A DNA stretch of 64,000 nt from Desulfocarbo sp964620595 (GCA_964620595.1 CAZUHP010000010.1:1-64000); one strand, 5' to 3'. Numbered from the stretch's first letter, positions 14,796 through 23,943 are shown. A program made the numbers and translations. Notes: a model not told the origin generated them from the sequence alone.

Positions 14796-15389
14796 TCAGT
14801 CCAGCACCTCGTGACCGGCCTGCTTGAGCGCCTGCACGATGGGATCGAGCCCGGTCTTCTCCAGGCGGAAGCTGTACACCCGGCGGGACGGCTCTGAGCT
14901 GAGCAGGGCAACGGAGATGACCTCGCCGCCCTGGTCGCGAATGAGGTGGTGCACCTCCTCCAGGGAGTTCTTGCCAGGATCGAGCGCCACGTCCACCCGG
15001 CAACTGTCGGTGAGCAGGCCCAGCAGGCTGACGAACACCCCCAGGATGTCGGCCAGGGTTATGACCCCCGCGAGCTTGCCTTGGGAGAGCACCACCAGGC
15101 CGGTGAGCTTGTGGTTGTACAAGAGGCGGGCGGCCTGGTAGACCGTGGCCTCCTCGTCGATGCTCAAGGGGTCTTCGGTCATCACGTCGCGCACCTGCAC
15201 CTCCTCCAGGAGGGAGGGGAACCAGGCGGAGCGCAACTGGGTGTCAGTGACCAGCCCCACCAGCTCGCCCTGGTCCACCACCGGCAGGTGGCGGATACCA
15301 TGGGCGGTCATCAGGCCCAGGGCCTGGTCCACGCTGGCCTCCGGCCCCACGGTGTAGGGGTCCGGGCTCATGCGTTCCTTTACCTTCAC
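14796..15389 (-). CDS. CBS-domain pair protein with C-terminal ACT-like domain
   Basis: A 197-residue cytoplasmic sensor. Two tandem CBS motifs occupy residues about 1-125 (VKVKERMSPDPYTVGPEASV, GIRHLPVVDQGELVGLVTD; VRDVMTEDPLSIDEEATV, TGLVVLSQGKLAGVITLADI), forming a Bateman module that usually binds adenosine nucleotides. Residues 125-197 resemble an ACT domain. The best start is GTG at 15389, with GGAG 6 bp ahead; the ATG at residue 7 is an alternative. It is immediately upstream of larE (5 bp), so it may tune that pathway, but this is inference. Confidence 0.8.
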   Translation of the reverse strand: MKVKERMSPDPYTVGPEASVDQALGLMTAHGIRHLPVVDQGELVGLVTDTQLRSAWFPSLLEEVQVRDVMTEDPLSIDEEATVYQAARLLYNHKLTGLVVLSQGKLAGVITLADILGVFVSLLGLLTDSCRVDVALDPGKNSLEEVHHLIRDQGGEVISVALLSSEPSRRVYSFRLEKTGLDPIVQALKQAGHEVLD

Positions 15390-15616
15390 ATCACACTCCA
15401 GGGCTTGGGGGAGAAGTACAGGGCCAGGGGGCGGCTGCCCCTTTTTCCATTCATACGACAGGGCGGCTTTTGAACACAAGGAGGTTTTGGCGGCCCGGGC
15501 CGGGCGAAAAATTGACCGGCGAGTCATTTTTCGGAGCCAAAAGGGCTTAGTGCTTGATATTGCTCGCCCGGTGCACCCTAATCCCAAAATAGATGCGAAA
15601 CCACCACACTGCTCAC

Positions 15617-15646
15617 TTGACAGATATCCGAAAAAAGCCCTATATT
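15617..15646 (+). promoter_or_regulatory. Sigma-70 promoter of pyrG
   Basis: TTGACA (15617-15622), 18 bp, TATATT (15641-15646). The predicted transcript starts near 15653, leaving a leader of about 200 nt before pyrG. The leader contains a small inverted repeat, GCCCTG-T-CAGGGC at 15666-15678, and a tandem 18-bp repeat at 15776-15808. The rest of 15390-15616 shows no convincing gene. Confidence 0.6.
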
Positions 15647-15775
15647 ACGGCATGTACGGTCAAGAGCCCTGTCAGGGCCGAGGGGTGGGTGAAGATGCTT
15701 AGTGCACCAATAAAACCGCCTGGCGGGCGGGCCAAGGCCAAGCCCAGGCGCCGCATGCCTAAAACTGCCTAGAGT

Positions 15776-15808
15776 AATGACCAAAGCCAAACCAATGACC
15801 AAAGCCAA
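15776..15808 (+). repeat. Tandem direct repeat in the pyrG leader
   Basis: AATGACCAAAGCCAA occurs at 15776-15790 and again at 15794-15808 (period 18 bp). Both copies contain an ATG in the same frame, encoding MTKAK twice at the start of a 26-codon ORF that overlaps pyrG. Confidence 0.8.
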
Positions 15809-15857
15809 GACCAGGCGCTGCACGCCCTGGGCATCCAGGTGGAGGAACCGATCATGA
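15777..15857 (+). CDS. Possible 26-codon upstream ORF overlapping the pyrG start
   Basis: An ORF begins MTKAKPMTKAKTRRCTP and ends with a TGA that overlaps the pyrG ATG in an ATGA arrangement. It is basic, and its first ten codons come from the tandem repeat. No strong ribosome site precedes it. If translated it would couple ribosomes into pyrG, whose own site GGAGG (15841-15845) lies inside it. It may equally be chance; there is no protein-family evidence. Confidence 0.3.
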   Translation: MTKAKPMTKAKTRRCTPWASRWRNRS

Positions 15858-17500
15858 CCCCCAAGTTCATCTTTGTCACCGGCGGCGTGCTCTCATCCCT
15901 GGGCAAGGGCCTGGCCGCCGCCTCCATCGGAGCCCTGCTGGAGGCACGGGGCCTGGCGGTCATCCTGCAAAAGCTCGACCCCTACGTGAACGTGGACCCG
16001 GGCACCATGAACCCCTTTCAGCACGGCGAGGTGTACGTCACCGACGACGGCGCCGAAACCGACCTGGACCTGGGCCATTACGAGCGCTTCACCAGCGCCA
16101 AGGAGTCCAAGAAGTGCAACCACACCACGGGCTCCATCTACCACAGCGTGATCACCAAGGAGCGCCGGGGCGACTACCTGGGCGGCACCGTGCAGATAAT
16201 CCCCCATGTCACCGACGAGATAAAGCGCTGCGTGCAGGCGGCGGTCAACGGCGCCGACGTGTGCATCGTGGAGATCGGCGGCACGGTGGGCGACATCGAG
16301 TCCCTGCCCTTTCTGGAGGCCATCCGCCAGTTCCGCGCCGACGTGGGCAAGGAAAACGTGCTCTACGTGCACGTGACCCTGGTGCCCCACATCAAGACCG
16401 CCGGCGAACTCAAGACCAAGCCCACCCAGCACTCGGTGAGCGAGCTGCGGCGGGTGGGCATCCAGCCCGACGTGCTGCTCTGCCGCACCGAGCAACCTTT
16501 GGGCAAGGCCCTCAAGGACAAGATCTCGCTCTTCTGTAACGTGGACCCCGAGGCGGTGATCACCGCGGTGGACGTGGAGACCATCTACGAGGTGCCCCTC
16601 AAGTTCCACGAGCAGGGCCTGGACGAGCAGATATGCAAGCGGCTCAACATCTGGACCCGGGCGCCGCACCTGCAGAACTGGGAGGATCTGGTCTACAAGC
16701 TCAAGAACCCGGCCCACGAAGTGACCATAGCCATGGTGGGCAAGTACGTGGACCTGAAGGAGTCCTACAAGAGCCTCAACGAGGCGCTCTGCCACGGCGG
16801 GGTGGCCAACAACACCAAGGTGGTCATCCGCTTCGTGGATTCCGAGCAGGTGGAGCAAAAGGGCGTGGAGCTGTTGGAGGGGGTGGACGGCATCCTGGTG
16901 CCCGGCGGCTTTGGCGCCCGGGGGGTGGAGGGCAAGATAAGCGCCGTGCGCCACGCCCGCGAGAACAACATCCCCTACCTTGGCATCTGCTACGGCATGC
17001 ACATGGCGGTGGTGGAGTTCGCCCGCAACGTGCTGGGCTGGAAAGAGGCCCACACCGCGGAGATAGACCCCAACACCCCCTACCCGGTCATCTACCTGAT
17101 GCGCGAGTGGTTCGACTACCGCTCCCAGCGGGTGGAGAAGCGCGACGAACTCAGCGACCTGGGCGGCACCATGCGCCTGGGCGCCTACCCCTGCCACCTG
17201 ATCCCCGACACCCTGGCGGCCAGGGCCTACCGCAAGGAGGACATCTCCGAGCGCCACCGCCACCGCTACGAGTTCAACAACGAGTTCCGGGAGGCCCTGG
17301 AGGAAAAGGGCCTGGTGGTCTCGGGCACCAGCCCGGACGGCCAGTTGGTGGAGATCGTGGAACTCAAGGACCATCCCTGGTTCCTGGGCTGCCAGTTCCA
17401 CCCCGAGTTCAAGAGCAAGCCCATGGACTGCCACCCCCTGTTCCGGGACTATATCCGCGCGGCCTTGCGCTACCACAACCGCAACGAAAACAAGGACTGA
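15854..17500 (+). CDS. pyrG: CTP synthase
   Basis: A 548-residue two-domain enzyme that makes CTP from UTP, ATP and glutamine. The N-terminal synthetase domain opens KFIFVTGGVLSSLGKGLAAA (P-loop-like dethiobiotin-synthetase fold) and includes DPYVNVDPGTMNPFQHGEV. The glutaminase domain has PGGFGARG, the nucleophile elbow GICYGMHM, which has Tyr where many homologues have Leu, and HPEFKSKP with the His/Glu of the triad. Length is normal. The ATG follows GGAGG by 8 bp. It seems monocistronic behind its own promoter. Confidence 0.97.
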   Translation: MTPKFIFVTGGVLSSLGKGLAAASIGALLEARGLAVILQKLDPYVNVDPGTMNPFQHGEVYVTDDGAETDLDLGHYERFTSAKESKKCNHTTGSIYHSVITKERRGDYLGGTVQIIPHVTDEIKRCVQAAVNGADVCIVEIGGTVGDIESLPFLEAIRQFRADVGKENVLYVHVTLVPHIKTAGELKTKPTQHSVSELRRVGIQPDVLLCRTEQPLGKALKDKISLFCNVDPEAVITAVDVETIYEVPLKFHEQGLDEQICKRLNIWTRAPHLQNWEDLVYKLKNPAHEVTIAMVGKYVDLKESYKSLNEALCHGGVANNTKVVIRFVDSEQVEQKGVELLEGVDGILVPGGFGARGVEGKISAVRHARENNIPYLGICYGMHMAVVEFARNVLGWKEAHTAEIDPNTPYPVIYLMREWFDYRSQRVEKRDELSDLGGTMRLGAYPCHLIPDTLAARAYRKEDISERHRHRYEFNNEFREALEEKGLVVSGTSPDGQLVEIVELKDHPWFLGCQFHPEFKSKPMDCHPLFRDYIRAALRYHNRNENKD

Positions 17501-17572
17501 GCCACCTCCGCGGCAGCCATCCCCCACCGCACCGGCCTGGGCCGAACAGGCGAGGTGCGCCTGTCTCACCCG

Positions 17573-17635
17573 GGCAACGGGGGGCGGTGGGACGACGGGG
17601 CGGGGGGCGACGGAGGGGCAGGGGGCGGGGGGGCT
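17573..17635 (+). repeat. G-tract array between pyrG and the convergent histidine kinase gene
   Basis: Runs of four to seven Gs separated by CAAC, CGAC, GACGAC and CAG fill the convergent intergenic space. The GGGGGGCGACGG element is shared with the arrays near 3621 and 49243. It may act as a bidirectional transcription block, but no classical hairpin with a T-tail is present. Confidence 0.7.
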
Positions 17636-17636
17636 G

Positions 17637-19505
17637 CTACCGCCGGCCCCTGGCGTCCAGGCTCTGGCGGACCAGCCTGGCCAGGGCCCGGCTGTCCAAG
17701 GGCTTTCGCACGAAACCGGCCAGCCCCAGCGCCTTGGCCTTTTCCGGTGAAAAGGACATACCGTAGCCGGTGCAGAGGATGATGGGCAACTCCGGGCGTT
17801 GCAGGAGCATCTCCTGGGCCAGGTCGGCCCCGGTCATGCGGGGCATGGTCTGGTCCACGATCACCAGGTCATAGGCCTGGGGCTCGGCCTTGAACAGGGC
17901 CAGGGCCTCCAGCCCGCTGGTGGCGCCGCTCACCCGGTAGCCCAAGGATTCCAGGGCGCCCCGCACCATGTCCACCACCATGCTGTCGTCGTCCACCACC
18001 AGGATGCTCTCCCCCTCGCCGAGGCTGCGGGATTCCTCCTGGGCGGGCGGGCCGGGCCGGGATCGGGCCTCTCCCTGGACCACGGGCAGGATCACCTCGA
18101 AGCGGGCCCCCTCGCCGGGCTCCGAATCCAGCCTAATCGCGCCGTGCAGGCTTCCCACGATGCCCAGCACCACCGAAAGCCCCAGGCCGGTGCCCTGGCC
18201 CGGGGGCTTGGTGGTGAAGAAGGGGTCGAAAATGCGCTCCTGCAAGTGGGCGGGCACGCCCGGGCCGGTGTCCGCCACGGTCAGGCGCACGTAGGAACCG
18301 GGCGGCAGCTCGCCATAGGCCCGGATCTCCGACTGGTCCAGGTCCACCACCTCCAGCCCCACCTCTATCTGGCCGCCCGAGGACTCCAGGGCCTGGGCAG
18401 CATTGGTGCAGAGGTTCATCAACACCTGGTGGATGAGAGTGGGCTCGGCCATTATGTGGACGCCCGGGGCGTTTATCCTCTGCCGCATGATGACGGTGGA
18501 GGGCAAGGTGGCGCGCAACAGGTTGAGCGTCTCCTTGACCAGGGGCTCCACCAGGAGCGGGGCCAGGTCATGCTGGCTCTGGCGGGAGAAGGTGAGCAAC
18601 TGCTTGGTGAGCTGGGCGGCCCGGTGGCTGGCCTTGCGTATCTGCTCCAGGAACTCCCAGGAAGGGTCCTGGCGGGAGAGGCGGCCCTGCACCGTTTCCG
18701 CGCCCAGCAGGATGCCGTAGACGATGTTGTTGAAGTCATGGGCAATGCCGCCGGCCAGGGTGCCGATGGCCTCCATCTTCTGGGCCTGGCGCAGTTGGGC
18801 CTCCAACTGCCGCCGCTCCTGCTCGGCCTGCTTGCGGATCGAGATCTCGTCTTCCAGGTTCGTGACCGCCTCACCCAACTCCTCCACGGTGGCCTCCAGG
18901 CCCCTCAGGAGCATGGCCAGCGACACGGACACCGCCGTGTTCAAGAAAAAGAAGTTGACGGTGCTTATGATCCATTTCTGGAAAAGGTTCTCCACCTCTC
19001 CCGGCCAGGGCAAGGCCCCGGCGTACAGGCCCCAGGTCATGAGCCCCATGGTGAGGTAGGTGACGCACAGGGCGATCAAGGCGGGCCGCAGCCCCAAGAG
19101 CACCCCGGTGGTCACTGAAAAGGCGAACAGGTACAACAGACCGGCACCGTAGAAACCCAGCCGGTACAAGAGGTGGACCCCTATCGCGTACATGAGGCAG
19201 GCCAAGCCGCCATAGCGCAGATAGCGGTTCAGCCGGCGCAGGCAAACCAGGACTGCGGCGGTCACCCAGGCCGTGCAGTTGGTCACCGCTATGTCCCAGA
19301 GCCCCTCCTTGAGCGCCAGGTGTACGCTGGGAACCAGGGAGATCAGGGCCAGCACCAGGCCGGGGATCATCATGGCGATGTAGATGCGCTCGCGCCAGAG
19401 CACCAGCCCGCCGACCTCCACCACCTCGGGTATGATCAGCCGGTCCAGGTACTGGGCCCAGGCCAGCTTCCTGGCTTTCGGTGGCTGGCTTTCAGAAAAG
19501 CTCAA
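17637..19505 (-). CDS. Membrane-bound hybrid histidine kinase (HisKA-HATPase-REC)
   Basis: A 622-residue inner-membrane sensor kinase. Residues about 30-220 hold five or six hydrophobic helices (YIAMMIPGLVLALISLVPSV, GLLYLFAFSVTTGVLLGL). A coiled coil (EELGEAVTNLEDEISIRKQA) leads to the HisKA H-box GTLAGGIAHDFNNIVYG, then a HATPase domain with N-box NLCTNAAQAL, DTGPGVP and GTGLGLS. The C-terminal receiver has ILVVDDDSMVVD, DLVIVDQTMPRMTG and the switch Lys in FVRKPLD. A TTG at 19505 with GGGAGGA upstream fits as start; an upstream extension to 19643 is low-complexity. No cognate regulator is adjacent. The ligand is unknown. Confidence 0.9.
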   Translation of the reverse strand: MSFSESQPPKARKLAWAQYLDRLIIPEVVEVGGLVLWRERIYIAMMIPGLVLALISLVPSVHLALKEGLWDIAVTNCTAWVTAAVLVCLRRLNRYLRYGGLACLMYAIGVHLLYRLGFYGAGLLYLFAFSVTTGVLLGLRPALIALCVTYLTMGLMTWGLYAGALPWPGEVENLFQKWIISTVNFFFLNTAVSVSLAMLLRGLEATVEELGEAVTNLEDEISIRKQAEQERRQLEAQLRQAQKMEAIGTLAGGIAHDFNNIVYGILLGAETVQGRLSRQDPSWEFLEQIRKASHRAAQLTKQLLTFSRQSQHDLAPLLVEPLVKETLNLLRATLPSTVIMRQRINAPGVHIMAEPTLIHQVLMNLCTNAAQALESSGGQIEVGLEVVDLDQSEIRAYGELPPGSYVRLTVADTGPGVPAHLQERIFDPFFTTKPPGQGTGLGLSVVLGIVGSLHGAIRLDSEPGEGARFEVILPVVQGEARSRPGPPAQEESRSLGEGESILVVDDDSMVVDMVRGALESLGYRVSGATSGLEALALFKAEPQAYDLVIVDQTMPRMTGADLAQEMLLQRPELPIILCTGYGMSFSPEKAKALGLAGFVRKPLDSRALARLVRQSLDARGRR

Positions 19506-19734
19506 GAATGGTCCTCCCGGCCCGGGGCGCCCGGACGCCGCGCCCGGCGAGGCAAGGCCCCTTCCCTTGCCAGCCCCAGGCAGGCATTCCAATTCCTGGC
19601 GGGAATCGGCGCGGAAGCGAAGGCCGCCGGCCCCTACGCCCAACTCTGTTCGCCTATGGGTGATAGTAAAACGTATACATTTGGCCGGTCAACAGGCGCA
19701 TAGGCGCTCCCCCGCGCCCCCCCGCCCCCGCCAC

Positions 19735-21165
19735 CTACAATCCCGGCCCGGCGGATGGCGGCTCGCCCAGCATCTCCACGGGAAGAGGCGTCTCCTCGAT
19801 AACCCGCATCTTCTGCCACTTGCCGCCCCGGTAACGCAGCCAGAAGACGAAGGCCAGCACCAGGATGTAGGCCGTGGCGCAGGTCCACACTCCATACAGG
19901 CCGGCATTGGTCCATTCCACCAGCACATACACCGGCAGCAGCATGAGGCCCAAGGAGGTCAGGGCCGTGGCCATGGTCACGAAGCGGATGTCGCCCGCCC
20001 CCTTGAGGGTGCCGGCCAGCACCATGCCCAAGGCGTCGAACAGGGTGTAGAAGGCCACGAAGCGCAACAGTACCACCCCGGCGGCCATGATGGCCTGCTG
20101 CTCGGCCGGTGCGGCCGGGCGCTGGAGGAAAAGCTCCATGAGCGGCCGGGGCGCCAGGAGAAAGAAGAGCACCATGAGACTCATGTAGGCGATGGTGATG
20201 TGCAGGGTGCTGACCGTGGCCCGCACCGCCAGCTCCGGCCGGCCCGCGCCCAGGGCCTGGCCCACCAGGGTGCTCACCGCCACGGACAGCCCCACCATGG
20301 GCATGAAGGCCAGGGCGTTGACCGCGAAGGCGATGTTGGTGGCGGCCAGCTCCACGCTGCCCAGGCGGCCCACCATGAACACGAAGAAGGTGAAGCCGAA
20401 GATGTCCACGAAAAACTGCACCCCCCCTGGCAGGCCGAAGCGCATGAGCCGCTTGAAGAGGCCGGGCACCAGGCGCCAGGCACTGAGCACCCCAAAGCGG
20501 CGGTGGCTGCGGGGCGCGAACACCAGCCCCAAGAACAAAAGCGCCATCACCGCCTGGGCCAAGACCGTGGCCAGGGCCGCGCCGGCGATGCCCAGCTCCG
20601 GGAAGGGCCCCACCCCGTTGATCATGGCGTAGTCCAGTGGGATGTTCAGCGCCGCGCCCACCAGGTGCACCGCCATGACCGGGCGGGTCAGGCCGCGGCC
20701 CGAAAAGAAACAGGAGAGCACCACGCTGAGCACCACCAGGCCCGCCCCCAGGGTGATGATGCGGAAATATATCCTCTCCTGCGCCTGCACCGGCGCGGGG
20801 TGACCGCTGCAGGCGAACATGGGCTCGGCCAGAAAATAGAGCGAAGCCAACAGCACCGCGGCGCCCAGGGAGAAGTAGATGCCCTGCCACAGGGAGGCGC
20901 CCACCCGCTCCGGCATGCCCGCGCCCACATACTGGGCGATGAACACGTTCACATACCCGGCCACCCCCATGAAGAAGCAGGTGAACAAGAACGAGACGAT
21001 CCCCGCGGGCAGGGCCGCGGCAATGGCCTCCAGGGAATAGTTGGCCAGAAACAGCCGGTCAGTGAAGTGGATGAGTGAGGTGGTGCCCATGCTCACCACC
21101 AGGGGGATGCCGATGGCCAGCACTTGTCGATAGCCGCCCGCTTGGGACCAGCGCTTGCGTATCAC
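19735..21165 (-). CDS. MATE-family efflux transporter
   Basis: A 476-residue polytopic membrane protein with about 12 hydrophobic helices in two similar halves, typical of MatE proteins that export cations or small molecules using a sodium or proton gradient. Diagnostic pieces are IGIPLVVSMGTTSLIHFTDR at the N-terminus, FFSGRGLTRPVM at the end of the first half, and LVGQALGAGRPELA in the second half. The start is GTG at 21165. It sits upstream of the kinase gene (same strand, about 230 bp), so cotranscription is possible but not shown. Confidence 0.9.
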   Translation of the reverse strand: MIRKRWSQAGGYRQVLAIGIPLVVSMGTTSLIHFTDRLFLANYSLEAIAAALPAGIVSFLFTCFFMGVAGYVNVFIAQYVGAGMPERVGASLWQGIYFSLGAAVLLASLYFLAEPMFACSGHPAPVQAQERIYFRIITLGAGLVVLSVVLSCFFSGRGLTRPVMAVHLVGAALNIPLDYAMINGVGPFPELGIAGAALATVLAQAVMALLFLGLVFAPRSHRRFGVLSAWRLVPGLFKRLMRFGLPGGVQFFVDIFGFTFFVFMVGRLGSVELAATNIAFAVNALAFMPMVGLSVAVSTLVGQALGAGRPELAVRATVSTLHITIAYMSLMVLFFLLAPRPLMELFLQRPAAPAEQQAIMAAGVVLLRFVAFYTLFDALGMVLAGTLKGAGDIRFVTMATALTSLGLMLLPVYVLVEWTNAGLYGVWTCATAYILVLAFVFWLRYRGGKWQKMRVIEETPLPVEMLGEPPSAGPGL

Positions 21166-21263
21166 CGCATATCACCCGAGTAAAAGGAGGAAAGGACGCA
21201 ATCATAACAAAAGCGCGCTGCTTTGCAAACGGCTGCCCGGGCCTGCGGGGCCGGCCTTCCGGA

Positions 21264-22325
21264 TCAGTCTCCCAGGCGGAAGAGCCGCCTGGCATTGTCC
21301 CGGCCGATCTGTTGTCTGAGCTCCGGCGGCAGGGCATCGAGCAGGGCCAGGACGCCGGGCAGGCCCTTGGGCAGGCGGCGGCCGATCTGGGGGGACAAGT
21401 GGAACTGGTCGCTCCCTATGATGAAGCGGTCCGGGAAGCGCCGGAAGAGCGCCAGCCAGGCGGGCTTCAGCCGGCCGCCGCGGGCCAGGGGCCGGCCTGG
21501 AGGCAGGCCCCGGCGGGTGAGCTTCAGGGACATGTACAGGTTGGGGTGGGCGGCCAGGAGCCGCGCGCAGAGCTCGGGCGTGCGGTAGCCGGTGTTGTCC
21601 CACCCCAGGTGGGCCCAGATTATGTTGGCCCCGCGGTTGTGGGCCAACAGCCGCTCCAGGGCCGCGATGTTGGCCTTGAGGCGCGGCGGGTTGGGTGGCG
21701 AGGCCAGGCCGGGCGGCAGGGGCATGTCCCGGGGAACCGCCTCCAGGTGCAGGTCAATGGGCACCCCGGCCCGGGCGGCGATGTCGGCCAGGAGCAAGAA
21801 GAGGGGATGGTCCGGCGGCGCGTACTCGTAGGGGTGGTCCGGGGCCAGGGAGAAATGCTCGGCCGCGAACTCGCCGAACCCTCGCGCGCCCTGGGCCAGT
21901 ATCTCCCGGGCCTTGGCCTTGAAGCGCTTCACCAACTGCGGGCTGGTCCGCCCCGCAGCCACGGCCTCCTGGATCATCACGTTCAGGGAGCCGCCTCCCG
22001 CCAGAAAGGCGAAACGGTCCGGGTGCCCGCACACCACCGGAGCCAGGTCCCCGGCGTCGAAAACATGGTCCTGAAACGGCGTAAAGGGCGGGGGCATCAC
22101 CACGCTCAAGCGGACGCCGGCCCGGTCCATGGCCGCCAGGGCGATCCCCACCGCCCCGGGGTAGTCGTCCTCCATCATATCTGGCGGGCCGAAGCGGGCC
22201 AGCAGGTGGCAATGGGCGTCGATGATCCAGGGCCGCGGCCCTGCGGCCGGGCCGGCCATGGCCGGCGCTGCCGTGAGCCACAGGCAGGCCAGGGCTATGA
22301 GCAACAGGTTGCAGGTGCGAAGCAT
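21264..22325 (-). CDS. Secreted amidohydrolase-family metal-dependent hydrolase
   Basis: A 353-residue exported TIM-barrel hydrolase. Residues 1-25 are a signal peptide (LRTCNLLLIALACLWLTAAP, AMAG). The metal ligands are visible: IDAHCHLL (HxH, strand 1), IDLHLEAV (strand 5), IIWAHLGWD (strand 6) and IIGSDQFH (strand 8 Asp). This places it in the amidohydrolase_2 branch that includes decarboxylases and lactonases; the substrate is unknown, and periplasmic location is unusual for that branch. The ATG at 22325 is directly preceded by an in-frame GTG. It is separate from the MATE gene by about 100 bp on the same strand. Confidence 0.85.
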   Translation of the reverse strand: MLRTCNLLLIALACLWLTAAPAMAGPAAGPRPWIIDAHCHLLARFGPPDMMEDDYPGAVGIALAAMDRAGVRLSVVMPPPFTPFQDHVFDAGDLAPVVCGHPDRFAFLAGGGSLNVMIQEAVAAGRTSPQLVKRFKAKAREILAQGARGFGEFAAEHFSLAPDHPYEYAPPDHPLFLLLADIAARAGVPIDLHLEAVPRDMPLPPGLASPPNPPRLKANIAALERLLAHNRGANIIWAHLGWDNTGYRTPELCARLLAAHPNLYMSLKLTRRGLPPGRPLARGGRLKPAWLALFRRFPDRFIIGSDQFHLSPQIGRRLPKGLPGVLALLDALPPELRQQIGRDNARRLFRLGD

Positions 22326-22693
22326 CACAGCCAGGTCTGATCTCCTCGGGGCAGCCAGGAGTGGCTCTTGAAAACAGCGCCAGCCAAGGGCTGGGCCTCA
22401 CTCGGTATCATTATGCGACAGGGGCCAGGGCCGGGCAAGAGCCGCTCCGGCCCGGTGCCGGCCGGCGGCGGATTCCAGTTACTATTGACTCCAGCGGTGA
22501 TATGGGCGAAAAGGAGGCGGGGAACAACGTCGCGCCTACCCGCCGGGAGCCGCTGGTCCCGGGCAGGGAGAAACGGCCGCCAGGAGTTACGGCCCTGCTC
22601 CTATTGTCCAAGCCAAGGGCGGCGTCCGCTGCCAGGGCAGAGGCAAGGCGTGCAGAACATGGCCCGAAGCGCCGGGCCGGGGAGGAATGACCC
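22326..22693. other. Intergenic region between the amidohydrolase and liv genes (no gene seen)
   Basis: This 368-bp divergent region contains no convincing coding sequence. Two small perfect inverted repeats are present, AGCCA-GGAG-TGGCT (22353-22366) and CCAGCC-AAG-GGCTGG (22380-22394). TTGACT at 22486-22491 has no -10 at the right distance. Promoters for both flanking genes must lie here, but I cannot place them. Confidence 0.5.
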
Positions 22694-23857
22694 ATGAGGA
22701 AGGTCTTGATTGCAATCATGGCGCTCATGCTGCTGGCGCCCGCGGGCGGCGCCCTGGCCGGGAACGCCATCAAGGTGGGCATCAACGCCCCCCTGACCGG
22801 CGACATCCCCAAGGTGGGCGAGGGCACCAAGTACGCGGCCCAGATGTGGCTGGAGGACATCAACAAGGCCGGCGGCCTGGAGGTGGGGGGTAAGAAGTAC
22901 CCGGTGGAGCTTGTCATCGAGGACAACGAGTCCAAGGCCGAGAGCGCGGTCAAGGCCAACACCAAGATGATCACCGAGGACGAGGTGCTGGTCATCGTGG
23001 GTCCCCAGGCCTCCAAGCAGGCAGTGCCCGCCGGCGAGGTGGCCAACAACTACCAGGTGCCCATGATCTCCCCCTGGTCCACCAACCCGGACACCACCAA
23101 GGACCGGCCCTTCGTGTTCCGCGGCTGCTTCCTGGACCCCTTCCAGGGGCCGGTGCTGGCCAACTTCATCAGCAAGGAGTTCGGCTTCACCAAGGCCGCG
23201 GTGCTCTATGACGTGGCCTCGGACTACCCCAAGGGCCTGGCCGAGTACTTCAAGAAGGCCTGGGAGGACCTCCACGGCCCCGGCTCGGTGGTGGCCTTTG
23301 AGAGCTTCACCACCAAGGACGCGGACTTCAGCTCCCAGCTCACCAAGATACGCCAGAGCGGCGCCCAGGTGCTGTTCACGCCCCAGTACTACAACGAGGT
23401 GGCGCTGATCGTGAACCAGGCCCGGGAGCTGGGTTTCAAGGGGCCCATCGTGGGCAGCGACTCCTGGGGCTCGGCCGAGACGGTCAAGCTCTGCGGGCCG
23501 GCCTGCCACGGCCTGTTCTTCAGCACCCACTACGCCGCCGCCGGGGCCAAGGGCAAGACCAAGGAGTTCATAGAGCGCTACCAGAAGAAATACGGCTACG
23601 TGCCCGACGACGTGGCCGCGCTCACCTGGGACGCCCTGGGCCTGGTGCAAAAGGCCATCCAGGGGTGCGGCAAGCTCACCGGTGATATAAAGAAAGACCG
23701 CCAGTGCGTGCGCGACCATCTGGCCAAGATCAAGAAGTACGAGGGCATCACCGGCCAGATGACCTTCACCGAGGAGGGCGACCCCATAAAGTGCGCGGTG
23801 ATCGTGCGGATCAGCGACCAGGGCCAGTACGAGTTCTACAAGTCGGTTTGCCCGTAG
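22694..23857 (+). CDS. Branched-chain amino acid-type ABC transporter substrate-binding protein
   Basis: A 387-residue periplasmic binding protein (type I fold, LivJ/K family). A signal peptide covers residues 1-22 (MRKVLIAIMALMLLAPAGGA, then LAG). The mature start IKVGINAPLTGDIPKVGEGT is the family hallmark, with DNESKAESAVKANTKMI, VGPQASKQAVPAGEVANNY and VPMISPWSTNPD forming the first lobe. The ligand could be a branched-chain amino acid, another amino acid or an aromatic/amide compound. GGGAGGA precedes the ATG. It is the first gene of livJ-H-M-G-F and is followed by two hairpins before the permease gene. Confidence 0.93.
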   Translation: MRKVLIAIMALMLLAPAGGALAGNAIKVGINAPLTGDIPKVGEGTKYAAQMWLEDINKAGGLEVGGKKYPVELVIEDNESKAESAVKANTKMITEDEVLVIVGPQASKQAVPAGEVANNYQVPMISPWSTNPDTTKDRPFVFRGCFLDPFQGPVLANFISKEFGFTKAAVLYDVASDYPKGLAEYFKKAWEDLHGPGSVVAFESFTTKDADFSSQLTKIRQSGAQVLFTPQYYNEVALIVNQARELGFKGPIVGSDSWGSAETVKLCGPACHGLFFSTHYAAAGAKGKTKEFIERYQKKYGYVPDDVAALTWDALGLVQKAIQGCGKLTGDIKKDRQCVRDHLAKIKKYEGITGQMTFTEEGDPIKCAVIVRISDQGQYEFYKSVCP

Positions 23858-23866
23858 GTTTACCGG

Positions 23867-23900
23867 GCGCGGCGGCCCCCCGGCGGCGGGGTCGCCGCGC
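23867..23900 (+). promoter_or_regulatory. Long GC-rich hairpin just after the binding-protein gene
   Basis: GCGCGGCG (23867-23874) pairs with CGCCGCGC (23893-23900), and the stem continues inward with a G-T wobble and CCCC/GGGG. It starts 10 bp after the stop codon and could shield the 3' end of the binding-protein message from exonucleases. Confidence 0.6.
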
Positions 23901-23917
23901 TCCCATGTCTCCGACCG

Positions 23918-23943
23918 GGCGGGGGAGAGCCCCCTGCCTTTTT
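23918..23943 (+). terminator. Intrinsic terminator/attenuator between the binding-protein gene and livH
   Basis: GGC-GGGGG, loop AGAG, CCCCC-T-GCC, followed by TTTTT (23939-23943), 27 bp before the livH ATG. Placed inside an otherwise continuous operon, it should let only a fraction of transcripts continue into the permease genes. Confidence 0.65.

Noticed and set aside
15893..17569. 558-codon minus-strand frame antisense to pyrG
   Set aside because: pyrG is unmistakable; the antisense reading has no domain.
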